49,202 nucleotides of DNA from assembly GCF_023333585.1 (NCBI RefSeq), contig NZ_JAIQZN010000045.1, forward strand, positions 1 through 49,202. The letters run 5' to 3'. Origin of the DNA: Argonema antarcticum A004/B2. GTDB lineage: Bacteria; Cyanobacteriota; Cyanobacteriia; Cyanobacteriales; Aerosakkonemataceae. Both the position numbers and the translations under genes were made by a program. Shown piece after piece: positions 1-8,655 of this stretch. The first letter of the stretch is position 1, and every line of letters starts with the position of its first letter. A model generated the notes under the pieces. It searched no databases and was not told where the DNA came from. It saw only the letters and a program-made list of their open reading frames with translations.

Positions 1-173
1 CAACCTGAACAGTCAGGAAGCTTATAGCACTTGATCTAGGCTAAACATAAACCGCTGAGTTTGACTCACAGATTTCTTTTTGTTTTTAGAAGCGGTAGTA
101 GGCAGTAGGTGGTGGGGAAGAAGGGAGGGGGAGAGGGAAAGGGAAAATTCCCCTTTCCCCTTAACTTTTCCCA
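1..173. other. left-edge intergenic stretch
   Basis: Short non-coding stretch downstream of the minus-strand GH2 gene. It has purine-rich tracts around 110-145 and a CCCATTCCCATTCCCATT-type run near the GH2 stop. I see no gene or clear terminator. Confidence 0.4.
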
Positions 174-2114
174 TTACCCATTCCCATTCCCATTAGCTTT
201 CACAAGGTCAACTTCTGACCATTTTGCTTCATGAGCTTCTGGTAGTGCATCTTCCTCTTCGGTAGTCCAGCCAAGAGTTGCAGCTTTGATCGCTTCAATA
301 GAAAACTTTGGCGTGCGATCGGCATACAATAGACCGTTAGCTTCCTGGTAGGTATCCGTTAGCTGGGTGTAGCAAAAGCCGCTGAACATTTCTACCTTGT
401 TGACTGCATTTAGCAAGGCGGTATAGTTCTTTTGCAACTCGGAGACATTGGAAAATTGCGCGTATCCCCAGATTTTGTCAGCATTGGGGGTTTCCCTTGC
501 GGCATAGGCTATACCGCCAAACTCGGTGAGCATTACTGGCTGTCCGCTATGAGAATAGCCATCCAGCGTCAGGACGCGACCTCCCGGACGGCGGCGATCG
601 AAGAGTTCCGTTATGTTAACCTGTGGCCCGTAGCGCTTTGCTAAGCTCTTGGCCTTGTTGCGATCGTGAACTCCGTAATCGTGGATACCGATGATATCAG
701 TTGCCGTACTCTCCCAGCCGTCGTTGCCAATCACCGGACGAGTCGGGTCTAGGGTTTTGGTCAAGTGGTAGAGTGCTTGGACGTAGTTACGGTGAGCCGC
801 CGTCGCCGTCAAGTCGGGAACTCCCCACGATTCGTTGAAGGGCACCCACACCACGATGCACGGGTGGCTGGAATCTCGCTCGATTACCTCAGTCCATTCT
901 TTGGTGATGCGTTCTACGGCTTTGGGGGTGAAACGATAGGCGCTGGGCATTTCTTCCCAGACCATCAGACCGAGTACATCCGCCCAGTACAAGAAGCGAG
1001 GATCTTCTATTTTTTGGTGCTTGCGGACACCGTTGAAGCCCATTGCTTTGACTAGCTCGACATCCTGCCGCAGCGCTTCATCTGAGGGTGCGGTAGTCAG
1101 CGTGTCCGGCCAGTAGCCTTGGTCTAGAACTAGGCGCAGATAGTAGGGATGCCCGTTGAGCATGAAGCGATCGCGCTGTATACTTACCGTCCGCATTGCT
1201 GTATAAGACTTTACTTCATCAAGTAGAGTGTCATTATGCCACAGTTGCACCTTTACATCTATTAAAGTTGGTTTTTCGGGACTCCACAACAACTCGTTAC
1301 GGTAGTCGTCGATACCAGGGTCAGAAAGTGCGATGCGTCGGTGGATCTCGCCGTTGATCACTTCGTAGGTATCGTTCACCAGCAGTTGGCAGCCAACTGT
1401 CAGTTTGACTTTTATTTGGATACCATCGTCCAGTGCGCCCGCAACAAAAGCTTCAAAGCCAATTTCCCAGCGATCGAAATGCGGCGTCCAGCGGATACGA
1501 TCGATATAAGTGCTGGGAACAACCTCAGCCCAAACCGTCTGCCAGATGCCGCTGGTACGCGGATACCAAATACTGTGCGGTTCCAGCTGCCAATCTTGCT
1601 TTCCACGCGGCTTAGCTAAATCGTGCGGGTCGTCCTGCGCCCAGACTGTTACTCTCTGAAGCCCATTTTCATTCAATACAGGTGTAATATCGATGCTGAA
1701 AGGGGTGTATCCGCCTTCATGTTCCGCCATGAATTGACCGTTGACCCACACGCGCGCGTGATAGTCTACAGCCCCGAAGTGGAGCAGCACCCGACCGTCA
1801 CCCTTATCTACCTCAAATTCGCGCTCGTACCAGCAGTTCGGGTGAAAACCCGTGTCGCCTATACCGCTTTTGGCAGATTCCGGAGCAAACGGAACTTCAA
1901 TAGTATGAGTCCATTTAGTAATATCGCTAGGTCTAGTAAATCTTCCTCGATCGTCAAAAGTGAAGCTCCAAGGGCCGTTGAGGCAAATCCAGTTAGCCCG
2001 CTGTAACTGCGGACGCGGATAAGCTGTTTCAGGCTGGGAAACAACAGCGCCGTTGTTGCGATCGGTGGGATTTTTCACATAACAATCTTCAAGCCACTTA
2101 CCAAAAGTGTTCAT
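174..2114 (-). CDS. glycoside hydrolase family 2 protein (beta-galactosidase/beta-glucuronidase-like)
   Basis: Predicted retaining exo-glycosidase of family GH2. The 646 residues show the family order: N-terminal jelly-roll sugar-binding domain (about 35-200, with LNGPWSF and WVNG), an immunoglobulin-like middle domain (about 205-310), and a TIM barrel (about 315-600). The acid/base glutamate lies in PFNESWG (about E428) and the likely nucleophile in LTEFGG (about E531). There is no signal peptide, so a cytosolic enzyme is likely. The C-terminus ends in a low-complexity NGNGNG tail. It precedes no obvious operon partner, but the next genes upstream on the same strand (UDP-galactopyranose mutase and a glycosyltransferase) also handle sugars. 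Substrate (galactoside, glucuronide or mannoside) cannot be told from sequence. Family call is firm. Confidence 0.9.
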   Translation of the reverse strand: MNTFGKWLEDCYVKNPTDRNNGAVVSQPETAYPRPQLQRANWICLNGPWSFTFDDRGRFTRPSDITKWTHTIEVPFAPESAKSGIGDTGFHPNCWYEREFEVDKGDGRVLLHFGAVDYHARVWVNGQFMAEHEGGYTPFSIDITPVLNENGLQRVTVWAQDDPHDLAKPRGKQDWQLEPHSIWYPRTSGIWQTVWAEVVPSTYIDRIRWTPHFDRWEIGFEAFVAGALDDGIQIKVKLTVGCQLLVNDTYEVINGEIHRRIALSDPGIDDYRNELLWSPEKPTLIDVKVQLWHNDTLLDEVKSYTAMRTVSIQRDRFMLNGHPYYLRLVLDQGYWPDTLTTAPSDEALRQDVELVKAMGFNGVRKHQKIEDPRFLYWADVLGLMVWEEMPSAYRFTPKAVERITKEWTEVIERDSSHPCIVVWVPFNESWGVPDLTATAAHRNYVQALYHLTKTLDPTRPVIGNDGWESTATDIIGIHDYGVHDRNKAKSLAKRYGPQVNITELFDRRRPGGRVLTLDGYSHSGQPVMLTEFGGIAYAARETPNADKIWGYAQFSNVSELQKNYTALLNAVNKVEMFSGFCYTQLTDTYQEANGLLYADRTPKFSIEAIKAATLGWTTEEEDALPEAHEAKWSEVDLVKANGNGNG

Positions 2115-2521
2115 AACACATCTACCATAGGTTATATCTCTAGCTTACCCACTGATCCCCGACCTGTAACTATTTTTTTTAAATTAGTTGAAAAAAATTT
2201 TTAAGCCTTACAGAATGGTAATTCTTACTGATGAGTACGCTAGTAAGCCGGTTTTTTTCCGCTCGCAGTTTCGTTGCGATCGAATATATAGCGGGAAAGC
2301 GATGGGATCGGATACAGCGCTTTTTCTCCCACTCTAGCAATCCCCCACTCCCCCACTCGTTAAAATGCTGTACCTCACTCAAAGACAAAACCCGCTGTAG
2401 TTTTCCCAGCCGGGAGATACCGTAGCAATACCAATGCAGTCTCAGGTAACTGAGGAAAATCTGTAGATTGTTAAACTACTGATTTTCTAACCATTTTTTG
2501 GTCAATTGCTGAACCAGCCTT
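2115..2521. other. 407-bp intergenic region, no gene seen
   Basis: Separates the GH2 start from the UDP-galactopyranose mutase stop, both minus strand. It should hold the GH2 promoter. I find AT-rich sequence but no convincing gene, RNA or terminator; short open frames here have no recognisable protein character. Confidence 0.4.
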
Positions 2522-3658
2522 CTAAAGGGTGAGAGCATGGCCGTTCTCGATATGTTGCTCCAAAGTACTACGTGCTATTAGGTTAGAGTACATTGTGAGA
2601 GCCTGAGCCACAACCTGATCCATATTGTAATACTTGTACGTCGCCAAGCGTCCTACGAAATGCACATGAGGAGTTGCCTCAGCCAACGCCTTGTATTTCT
2701 TGTAGATTTCGGCATTTTCTGGGCGCGGTACAGGGTAGTAAGGGTCTCCCTCAGCACGCGGCAACTCGTAGACAATGCTAGTTTTCCCGTGTGACTGTCC
2801 CGTCAGATACTTGAACTCCGTAACGCGGGTATATAGATGTTCGTTGGGATAGTTCACCACTGGCGCTGGTTGATATATCGGTGTATTGTGCGTTTCGTGT
2901 TTAAATTCCAGCGATCGATAAGGTAACTTCCCGAAGCGATAATCGAAGAAGGCATCAACAGGCCCTGTATAGACCATTTCCCGATACGGAATCACATCCT
3001 GAATCTCCCGGTAATCGGTGTTGAGCATCACCTTAATGTTCGGATGAGACAAAATCTTCTCGAACATTCGGGTATAGCCGTGTAGCGGCATCGCTTGATA
3101 CGAGTCCGTGAAATATCGATCGTCCCGGTTCGTCCGGGTTGGCACGCGGGCTATTACAGACTTGTCCAGTTCAGACGGGTCCATACCCCATTGCTTGCGG
3201 GTGTAGTTGCGGAAAAACTTCTCGTAGAGTTCCCGACCCACTTTGCTGACAACTACATCTTCTGAGGTGCGGATATATTCTTTTGGTTCAGCTACCGACT
3301 CGAAAAACTTGGTCAACTCGAATGAGTTAAGATTCAGTCCGTAAAGCTTATTGACAGTATCGAGGTTAATTGGAATTGGCAGCAGCTGACCATCCACGCT
3401 GGCAAGTACGCGATGCTCGTATTGTCGCCACTCAGTGAATTTCGAGAGATACTCAAATACTTCGCGGGAGTTGGTGTGAAAGATGTGCGGCCCGTATTTA
3501 TGCACGAGAATACCGGCATCATCATAACAATCGTAGGCATTCCCGCCAATATGATTGCGAGTATCAACAATGAGAATTTTTTTGCCAAGTTGAGTGGCAA
3601 GTCTTTCTGCAAGGACGCTTCCAGAGAATCCCGCTCCGACAATTAGGTAATCGAACAT
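2522..3658 (-). CDS. glf: UDP-galactopyranose mutase
   Basis: Flavoenzyme that interconverts UDP-galactopyranose and UDP-galactofuranose, supplying Galf for surface polysaccharides. The 378-residue length is normal. The N-terminus is the FAD-binding Rossmann motif (VGAGFSGSVLAERLA, about 7-21), followed by the family signatures HIGGNAYD, GPHIFHT, RKQWGMDP and, near the C-terminus, FVGRLATYKYYNMDQ. These include the conserved arginine and tyrosine region around the active site. The start ATG directly opens MFDYLIVGAG, leaving no room for extension. It is followed upstream (137 bp, repeat-rich) by a glycosyltransferase on the same strand, a pairing that suggests a shared surface-glycan role. 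Confidence 0.96.
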   Translation of the reverse strand: MFDYLIVGAGFSGSVLAERLATQLGKKILIVDTRNHIGGNAYDCYDDAGILVHKYGPHIFHTNSREVFEYLSKFTEWRQYEHRVLASVDGQLLPIPINLDTVNKLYGLNLNSFELTKFFESVAEPKEYIRTSEDVVVSKVGRELYEKFFRNYTRKQWGMDPSELDKSVIARVPTRTNRDDRYFTDSYQAMPLHGYTRMFEKILSHPNIKVMLNTDYREIQDVIPYREMVYTGPVDAFFDYRFGKLPYRSLEFKHETHNTPIYQPAPVVNYPNEHLYTRVTEFKYLTGQSHGKTSIVYELPRAEGDPYYPVPRPENAEIYKKYKALAEATPHVHFVGRLATYKYYNMDQVVAQALTMYSNLIARSTLEQHIENGHALTL

Positions 3659-3794
3659 AGTTAGTTATTAGTTGTTAGTTGATGGTTAATAGCTTTTTGT
3701 CATTAGTCACCAGTCATTAGTCATTTGTTAATTGTCAAAAGTTATTTGTTGAATATTTTGCAACCAATGACCAATGACTAATGACTAATGACTA
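3659..3794. repeat. heptameric (AATGACT-type) short tandem repeats between glf and the glycosyltransferase
   Basis: The spacer is built almost wholly of degenerate heptamers such as TCATTAG and its complement CTAATGA, in both orientations, so the two ends can pair (GTCATTAGTCA near 3699-3724 against TGACTAATGAC near 3775-3792). This is the cyanobacterial short tandemly repeated repetitive (STRR) type. It could act as a hairpin in the mRNA between the two genes. Confidence 0.6.
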
Positions 3795-5093
3795 CTAACG
3801 ATTGACGGCTGACTGCATCAGTTCCGTCATGCTTGCCCAAGTCCGATCCCAAGAGTTTTGTGCTAGGAAGGCATCAACGCTCAAGAGCCATTCCGATCGA
3901 TCGCGATTTTCATCCATCGCCGCCTCAACTGCTGCAACAAAGTCTGCAACTGTATCTGCAATTCGCACCAAACCGTTCTCTCCGTAGGGACGAACAACAT
4001 CTCGGATTGAGGTAGACACAACTGGCTTACCTGCGGCGAGGTATTCTGGAGTTTTGGTAGGGCTAATAAAGCGTGTTGAGGAGTTGCGTGCAAACGGCAG
4101 CATCGCCACATCCCACCCGGCAAGATATGCAGGCAGCTCTTTATATGATTTGCCCCCAAGATAATGAATATTTTGGGGGCGAGGCAGGATTGCTGGGTCT
4201 ATTTTGACTACAGGGCCGATGATAACTAGATGCCAGTCGGGTCTCGCTGCGGCAATGCCTCCAAGCAGTTCGATATCCATCCGTTCGTCTATCACGCCAA
4301 AGAATCCCAAGCGGGGATGGGGAATATCTGTTTGGTCTGCTGGATCGGCTGTGAAGTTTCTCGCCTGTGCAAAGTGCGCCTTTTCGATGCTACTGGGAAA
4401 TGCGTAGATGTTCGGGTGGCGATCGCGTTTTGCTTCGTAAAGGCTTTGTCCGCCTGTAAACACTATGTCGGCACGCTTGAGGAGTTCAGCTTCGGATTCC
4501 CTCATCGCAGGCGGCGCTCCGTTGAATGCTGACAGCTCGTCCATGCAATCGTAGACGATCGCTAGCGGCTTTAAGTGGTGCGTGAATGCCATAGCCATCG
4601 GTGTGTAGTACCAGAATATGTACTGGCTAATTTGGCGTTCTGCAAATAAGCTAGACAGCAGTATTTGTAGATCTGCATTTACTTCTTCTTGACTCAATCC
4701 TTCTTTCAAGTGCGGCACCACAACCCAAACCCCACTCTCGCGCCTGCCGATCTCCAGTCCCCCTGAAGAGTCGCTGCTAAAAATTGGCTCTTCGATAAAG
4801 AATACACGCCGCTCTTTTGCACAGCGGCTCAGAAGATGTTGGGGTCTTTGGTACACAAAATCCCAACGCAAATGTGACAAACAGACTAAATCGGGCGGCT
4901 CGGTTGGGGAAGGTGCGACGGGCTTAAAATGCTTGTAGGACGAGTCAATCGAAGATTTCAAAGTAGGTATTGATGGCGATTCAGCTTGCATAATATATAG
5001 CTGAACTTCGTCCTGCTGCGCTAACGCTTCACGCTTCTCCCCTGACACAACATTGCTAATATCGTTTTTTATTTGAGCTTTGTGTGGGGACAT
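3795..5093 (-). CDS. glycosyltransferase (GT-B fold, family 1/TuaH-like)
   Basis: Predicted cytosolic glycosyltransferase of 432 residues. After a non-conserved, probably disordered first 65 residues, the conserved part begins with DLVCLSHLRWDFVYQRPQHL, a signature of a group of bacterial GTs often named teichuronic acid glycosyltransferase-like. A second Rossmann lobe starts around HPRLGFFGVIDERMD (about 250), and a sugar-nucleotide binding segment TKTPEYLAAGKPVV (about 350) contains the E-x7-type helix of GT4-like enzymes. It sits just upstream of glf on the same strand, so it may use UDP-Galf or act in the same glycan pathway; that is inference. The start at 5093 could be later, since the first 60 residues carry no domain. 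Confidence 0.85.
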   Translation of the reverse strand: MSPHKAQIKNDISNVVSGEKREALAQQDEVQLYIMQAESPSIPTLKSSIDSSYKHFKPVAPSPTEPPDLVCLSHLRWDFVYQRPQHLLSRCAKERRVFFIEEPIFSSDSSGGLEIGRRESGVWVVVPHLKEGLSQEEVNADLQILLSSLFAERQISQYIFWYYTPMAMAFTHHLKPLAIVYDCMDELSAFNGAPPAMRESEAELLKRADIVFTGGQSLYEAKRDRHPNIYAFPSSIEKAHFAQARNFTADPADQTDIPHPRLGFFGVIDERMDIELLGGIAAARPDWHLVIIGPVVKIDPAILPRPQNIHYLGGKSYKELPAYLAGWDVAMLPFARNSSTRFISPTKTPEYLAAGKPVVSTSIRDVVRPYGENGLVRIADTVADFVAAVEAAMDENRDRSEWLLSVDAFLAQNSWDRTWASMTELMQSAVNR

Positions 5094-5545
5094 AGTTAGC
5101 CTCAGATATCGGTTAAGTAGATTTTTTGAGATGTTTTAGCAAATGGATATGAGAACTTCGCTTGGAGGTTTCCAAGCACAAGTTATACAAGGATGAGCAT
5201 CGTGAAAATATCGCTCCAGTGGCCTTTGCTAGCGTAGAATCGCTGTTTTACTTACAGCTTTCATAAATCGCGAGGCAGTTGTTTATTCTTGAATTTGCTA
5301 CTGATAATAATGCTATAAGCTTTTATTTAACTGGTCTTCTCCCTCAAGGATGAAAATATTACTACTGCCGCTAAAAATATTTACTCAGTTTCTACCTAAA
5401 CTGCCCTGAAGGAAAAGCTGCTTCTACCTAAAGTATAAACTTTACGTTCAATAAAATTGTTATTTATAATACAAAAAACTTTTATATTTAGTGCTAAGTA
5501 ATTTCCCAGTGTTTCTCTGTCTCTTGAATGGTATAGATTACTTCT
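5094..5545. other. 452-bp AT-rich intergenic region
   Basis: Lies between the glycosyltransferase start and the cbiA stop, both minus strand. It should contain the promoter of the glycosyltransferase/glf unit. I see no gene, no clear terminator hairpin and no recognised RNA. Confidence 0.4.
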
Positions 5546-6991
5546 TTAGGCGTAGGAGCCTTGACAATGGAGACTACAGTGCTGCAAAAATCGAGATGGA
5601 ATTTGGGGACTCCCAGCAAAATGAAGATGGACGTAAGAAGCATGAACTTGCTGCAACTGCCATCCTTCTTGTGTTGGTACACTTTGGGAATTATACCCTC
5701 GTACTTCAAACAAAGGTGTTGCCGGTGCTTTAGATAAACTAGAGCGGTGAAACTCATGACCCCAAACTGTTGCCCCAGCTGGTAGGAGGGGAGTATCTTG
5801 CAGTGCAGTTGCCTGTCGATAACCTAATGTTAGACGCTCACCCATTACAGCTGTTGTAGGCAATACTCCTACCATCGGCCAAGATTGCCCATTAAAATCA
5901 ACTATTTGTTCGCACAAATACATTAAACCGCCACACTCTGCATAAGTGGGCATTCCAGATCGAATCGCCGACCGAACGGCATTGAGTGCTGACCAATTTG
6001 ACGATAATTCTTGTGCAAATATTTCTGGGAAACCACCCCCAAAATATAGTCCTTGGACTCCCGCAGGTATTCCAGGATCGGTGAGTGGACTCCAAGACAC
6101 CAGTTGGGCACCTAACTCTTCTAGGAGATCTAGGTTATCTGCGTAGTAGAAACTGAAAGCGCGATCGCGTGCGATCGCGATTTTGGATTTTGGATTTTGG
6201 ATTTTGCGCGAAGTGGGCGTCTTGGCGGTTCCCGTCACGATGCCCACCTTCGCAAGAGAGGATTTTGGATTTTGGATTTGTAATTTTTCTTTACATCTCA
6301 GTAGGGGCAACAGCTGTTCCCAATCAAAACAGGTGTCTCCTAAATGTGCAAGTCGATCTATTATAATATCTAACTGGGGAAGTTCTGCTGTGGGCACTAA
6401 ACCGAGATGTCGGTCACCAATTGTAATATCATCCTGACGCCGCAATACTCCCACAATGGGTAAATTTAAAGGTTCGAGGGCATCTTTGAGCAGTTCCAGA
6501 TGGCGATCGCTCCCTACCCGATTTAACACTACCCCAGCTAATTTTATCCTGGGATCGAAAGAACGATAGCCATGCGCGATTGCCGCCACCGATCCCGATA
6601 ACCGACTGCAATCAATTACAAGTGCTACGGGCAAATTTAGCAGATCTGCAATGTGAGCCGTACTCGCTTCATGGATCGTCCTCGGCTTAGATTCTTCTCC
6701 GTACCCCTTCACCCCATCAAATAAACCCATCACCCCTTCCACCAAGGCATATTCGACGCCTTGGGTATGACGGGCAAAACATTGCTGCGGGTAAGACTGA
6801 TTTGTCAAAACCGGATCTAAATTGCGACAAGGTAACCCGGTAACATACTGATGAAACATCGGGTCGATGTAATCAGGGCCAACCTTAAAAGATTGAACAT
6901 TGAGATTCCGACGCTTCAAAGACGCTAGCAGGGCGAGTGTGACTGTTGTCTTGCCCACCCCGCTGCGTTCGCCTGCAATAATTAAAGCCAT
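5546..6991 (-). CDS. cbiA: cobyrinate a,c-diamide synthase
   Basis: Glutamine-dependent amidation of the a and c carboxylates of cobyrinate in cobalamin synthesis. The 481 residues show an N-terminal P-loop ATPase of the dethiobiotin synthetase type (GERSGVGKTT, about 7-16; KVGPDYIDP; VEGVMGLFDG) and a C-terminal class I-like glutamine amidotransferase domain with catalytic cysteine in YAECGGLMYL (about C353) and a late HEFHRS histidine. Between them, at about residues 236-271, is an abnormal linker in which IQNPKS occurs twice; it is encoded by intergenic-type repeats (see separate entry). The frame stays open, so the gene may work. The product feeds the B12 cofactor used by the nearby NrdJ. 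The start at 6991 places MALIIAGERSG exactly as in the family. Confidence 0.95.
   Translation of the reverse strand: MALIIAGERSGVGKTTVTLALLASLKRRNLNVQSFKVGPDYIDPMFHQYVTGLPCRNLDPVLTNQSYPQQCFARHTQGVEYALVEGVMGLFDGVKGYGEESKPRTIHEASTAHIADLLNLPVALVIDCSRLSGSVAAIAHGYRSFDPRIKLAGVVLNRVGSDRHLELLKDALEPLNLPIVGVLRRQDDITIGDRHLGLVPTAELPQLDIIIDRLAHLGDTCFDWEQLLPLLRCKEKLQIQNPKSSLAKVGIVTGTAKTPTSRKIQNPKSKIAIARDRAFSFYYADNLDLLEELGAQLVSWSPLTDPGIPAGVQGLYFGGGFPEIFAQELSSNWSALNAVRSAIRSGMPTYAECGGLMYLCEQIVDFNGQSWPMVGVLPTTAVMGERLTLGYRQATALQDTPLLPAGATVWGHEFHRSSLSKAPATPLFEVRGYNSQSVPTQEGWQLQQVHASYVHLHFAGSPQIPSRFLQHCSLHCQGSYA
6179..6286. repeat. intergenic-type repeats inside cbiA, in frame
   Basis: Two blocks of the ATTTTGG heptamer type (about 6180-6215 and 6260-6285) flank an inverted-repeat piece with GTGGGCGTCTTGGCGG and CGATGCCCACCTTCGC. 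The same heptamer family is seen in non-coding spacers elsewhere here (for example 8624-8654 and 25163-25230). The insert is read as about 36 residues in the linker between the ATPase and amidotransferase domains of CbiA. Confidence 0.75.
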
Positions 6992-7118
6992 TTTTTAGGG
7001 GCTAGGGGCTAGGGGCTAGGGAAGAAAGAATTTTAGATTAAAGAATTGAAAATTGAAAGAGAAAATTTTAGATTTCAGATTTCTTTCTTGAAATCTAAAA
7101 TCTAAAATCTAAAATTTC
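6992..7118. repeat. heptamer repeats between cbiA and opcA
   Basis: A TAGGGGC heptamer run (about 6997-7020) is followed by TAAAATC-type heptamers in both orientations (about 7030-7112). The opposed copies can form a long AT-rich hairpin. The spacer separates the opcA stop from the cbiA start. Confidence 0.7.
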
Positions 7119-8492
7119 CTAGCCTCCTGCCAATTTGAGAATAGCAGCCGTGACAGCCATACTTTCCTCGTAAAGACGATCGCGCCCCCAGCGTTGCAAC
7201 TGCTGACCGAGCAAGTTTTCCGCCTTTTGGTCAAACAGCGGCGTTACTTGTTGAATGCGACAGGATTGGGCTCCGCCGCCCGCTTCCATCCGCATACAAC
7301 CGCCCGTTTCGGAACACAGAACAGTACAGCAGTCAGCGTTCATGTTCGTAGAGGTCAAACGCAGGGCAATGAGGTCACCCGGTATGTCGCCTGAATCAGC
7401 CGTGGGAATTGCGGCCAGTTCTGCTTCTATTTGTCGCCCATCGGCAGCCATGAACTGAATGCGCTTGATGTCGTAGTCGCCGCCTTCTTGTTGATGAGAG
7501 ACGGGTTGCCATTGTAGCCGACTTGCTAGCCAACCCAGATACATGAGTGGCTGAGTGGGATTGCCTTTTTCGTAGTCTAGAGTGACGCGATCGATCTCCT
7601 TAATCGAAGCACGACGTTCGGGGGGGTCAAACGCCTCTGCGCTCAACTCTTGCCATGCAGCTAGACGACGCCAGTTGAGGTCGGAAATGGGAATGCCAGA
7701 CTCTAGCAAGCTTTGCACTTGCAGCAACTCTGCCGCTGGATCGTTGAAGTGACTGGAGTCAATAATAATTGAATTGCAAGACTCTGACAGTCGCTTGAAC
7801 AGGCTGTTTTCCAGGTCGGGTGTTGCCTTCCACCAGAGGAATTTGGGCAGATCGCCGATCAGTAGTGCAGGAAGCATTCCCGCAATACGTTCTATTGCTG
7901 CTTCTGTACCTCTGAGGGTGATGTATTCGCAGCAGATCAGGCTATTGCCAGTTTGCTTTTGCACGGGACAGTAGGCGGATACCTGAGCTGTTACGCCTTC
8001 ATCTTCTCCTGCCATTGGGCAAAGGGCGAGGATGCGGCAAGGGTTGGCTGCGGCTATAGCATCTGCTACACCAGCACCGCCAGCATCTTGAGCATACTGG
8101 GGAATCACTGGACTGTTTATATCTAGTGTGACGGCCTGCCCCCGTTTTTTAGCAACTTCTTCTCGCAATCGAGCTACTGTTTCCGGGTTCGACTTCCCAG
8201 TCACCGGCAGTTTGAAGGTTTTCTGAGCAGCTTCCAGAGCCCAGGAGGTGCGCGGCCCATCAATTCCATCGATCGGGCCGGTGTAAAATCCCAAAACTGC
8301 TAAAAGTTGTTGAGTTTCTTCTGGTTCGTAAACCACCAAGCTAAATGTCGCGGCTCTAGTTGCAGCAGGATAAGCACCGTCACCGTCACTGCTGTAACTT
8401 TGCCAAATTTGACTGAGTTCTGACTCAATCTCGTCGATGGAGATATCCTTTGGCGGCTGCAAGGAAACGATCGGAGCGGATTTTGTAGCCAT
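7119..8492 (-). CDS. opcA: glucose-6-phosphate dehydrogenase assembly/activator protein OpcA
   Basis: Activator of cyanobacterial G6PDH. The 457-residue protein has the usual N-terminal extension with a peptidoglycan-binding-like fold (about 55-118, LGFYTGPIDGIDGPRT), then the OpcA domain. The cysteines described as a thioredoxin-controlled pair in Anabaena OpcA (Cys393 and Cys399) are present here at the same numbers, in a cysteine-rich segment ADCCTVLCSETGGC (388-399). This supports activation when OpcA is oxidised in the dark and inactivation by reduced thioredoxin in light. It is the last gene of the fbp-tal-zwf-opcA block, 163 bp after zwf. Confidence 0.96.
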   Translation of the reverse strand: MATKSAPIVSLQPPKDISIDEIESELSQIWQSYSSDGDGAYPAATRAATFSLVVYEPEETQQLLAVLGFYTGPIDGIDGPRTSWALEAAQKTFKLPVTGKSNPETVARLREEVAKKRGQAVTLDINSPVIPQYAQDAGGAGVADAIAAANPCRILALCPMAGEDEGVTAQVSAYCPVQKQTGNSLICCEYITLRGTEAAIERIAGMLPALLIGDLPKFLWWKATPDLENSLFKRLSESCNSIIIDSSHFNDPAAELLQVQSLLESGIPISDLNWRRLAAWQELSAEAFDPPERRASIKEIDRVTLDYEKGNPTQPLMYLGWLASRLQWQPVSHQQEGGDYDIKRIQFMAADGRQIEAELAAIPTADSGDIPGDLIALRLTSTNMNADCCTVLCSETGGCMRMEAGGGAQSCRIQQVTPLFDQKAENLLGQQLQRWGRDRLYEESMAVTAAILKLAGG

Positions 8493-8655
8493 AATCTTAT
8501 TTGGGATGAAAAGATTTTAGATAATCGAATTGAAGACTTAGAACGATTTTAGATAGGCGGATTTTGGATTATCGATCGACTCGTCAAGCTGTCAAAAATT
8601 TTCAGACCCAGGAGTTAACCCCAATCCAAAATCCAAAATCTAAAATCTAAAATTC
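8493..8655. repeat. TAAAATC-type heptamers between zwf and opcA
   Basis: The spacer carries ATTTTAGAT and its complement on both sides (about 8511-8575 and 8622-8654), able to form an intercistronic hairpin. It could lower read-through from zwf into opcA or stabilise the upstream mRNA. Function is not shown by sequence. Confidence 0.55.
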
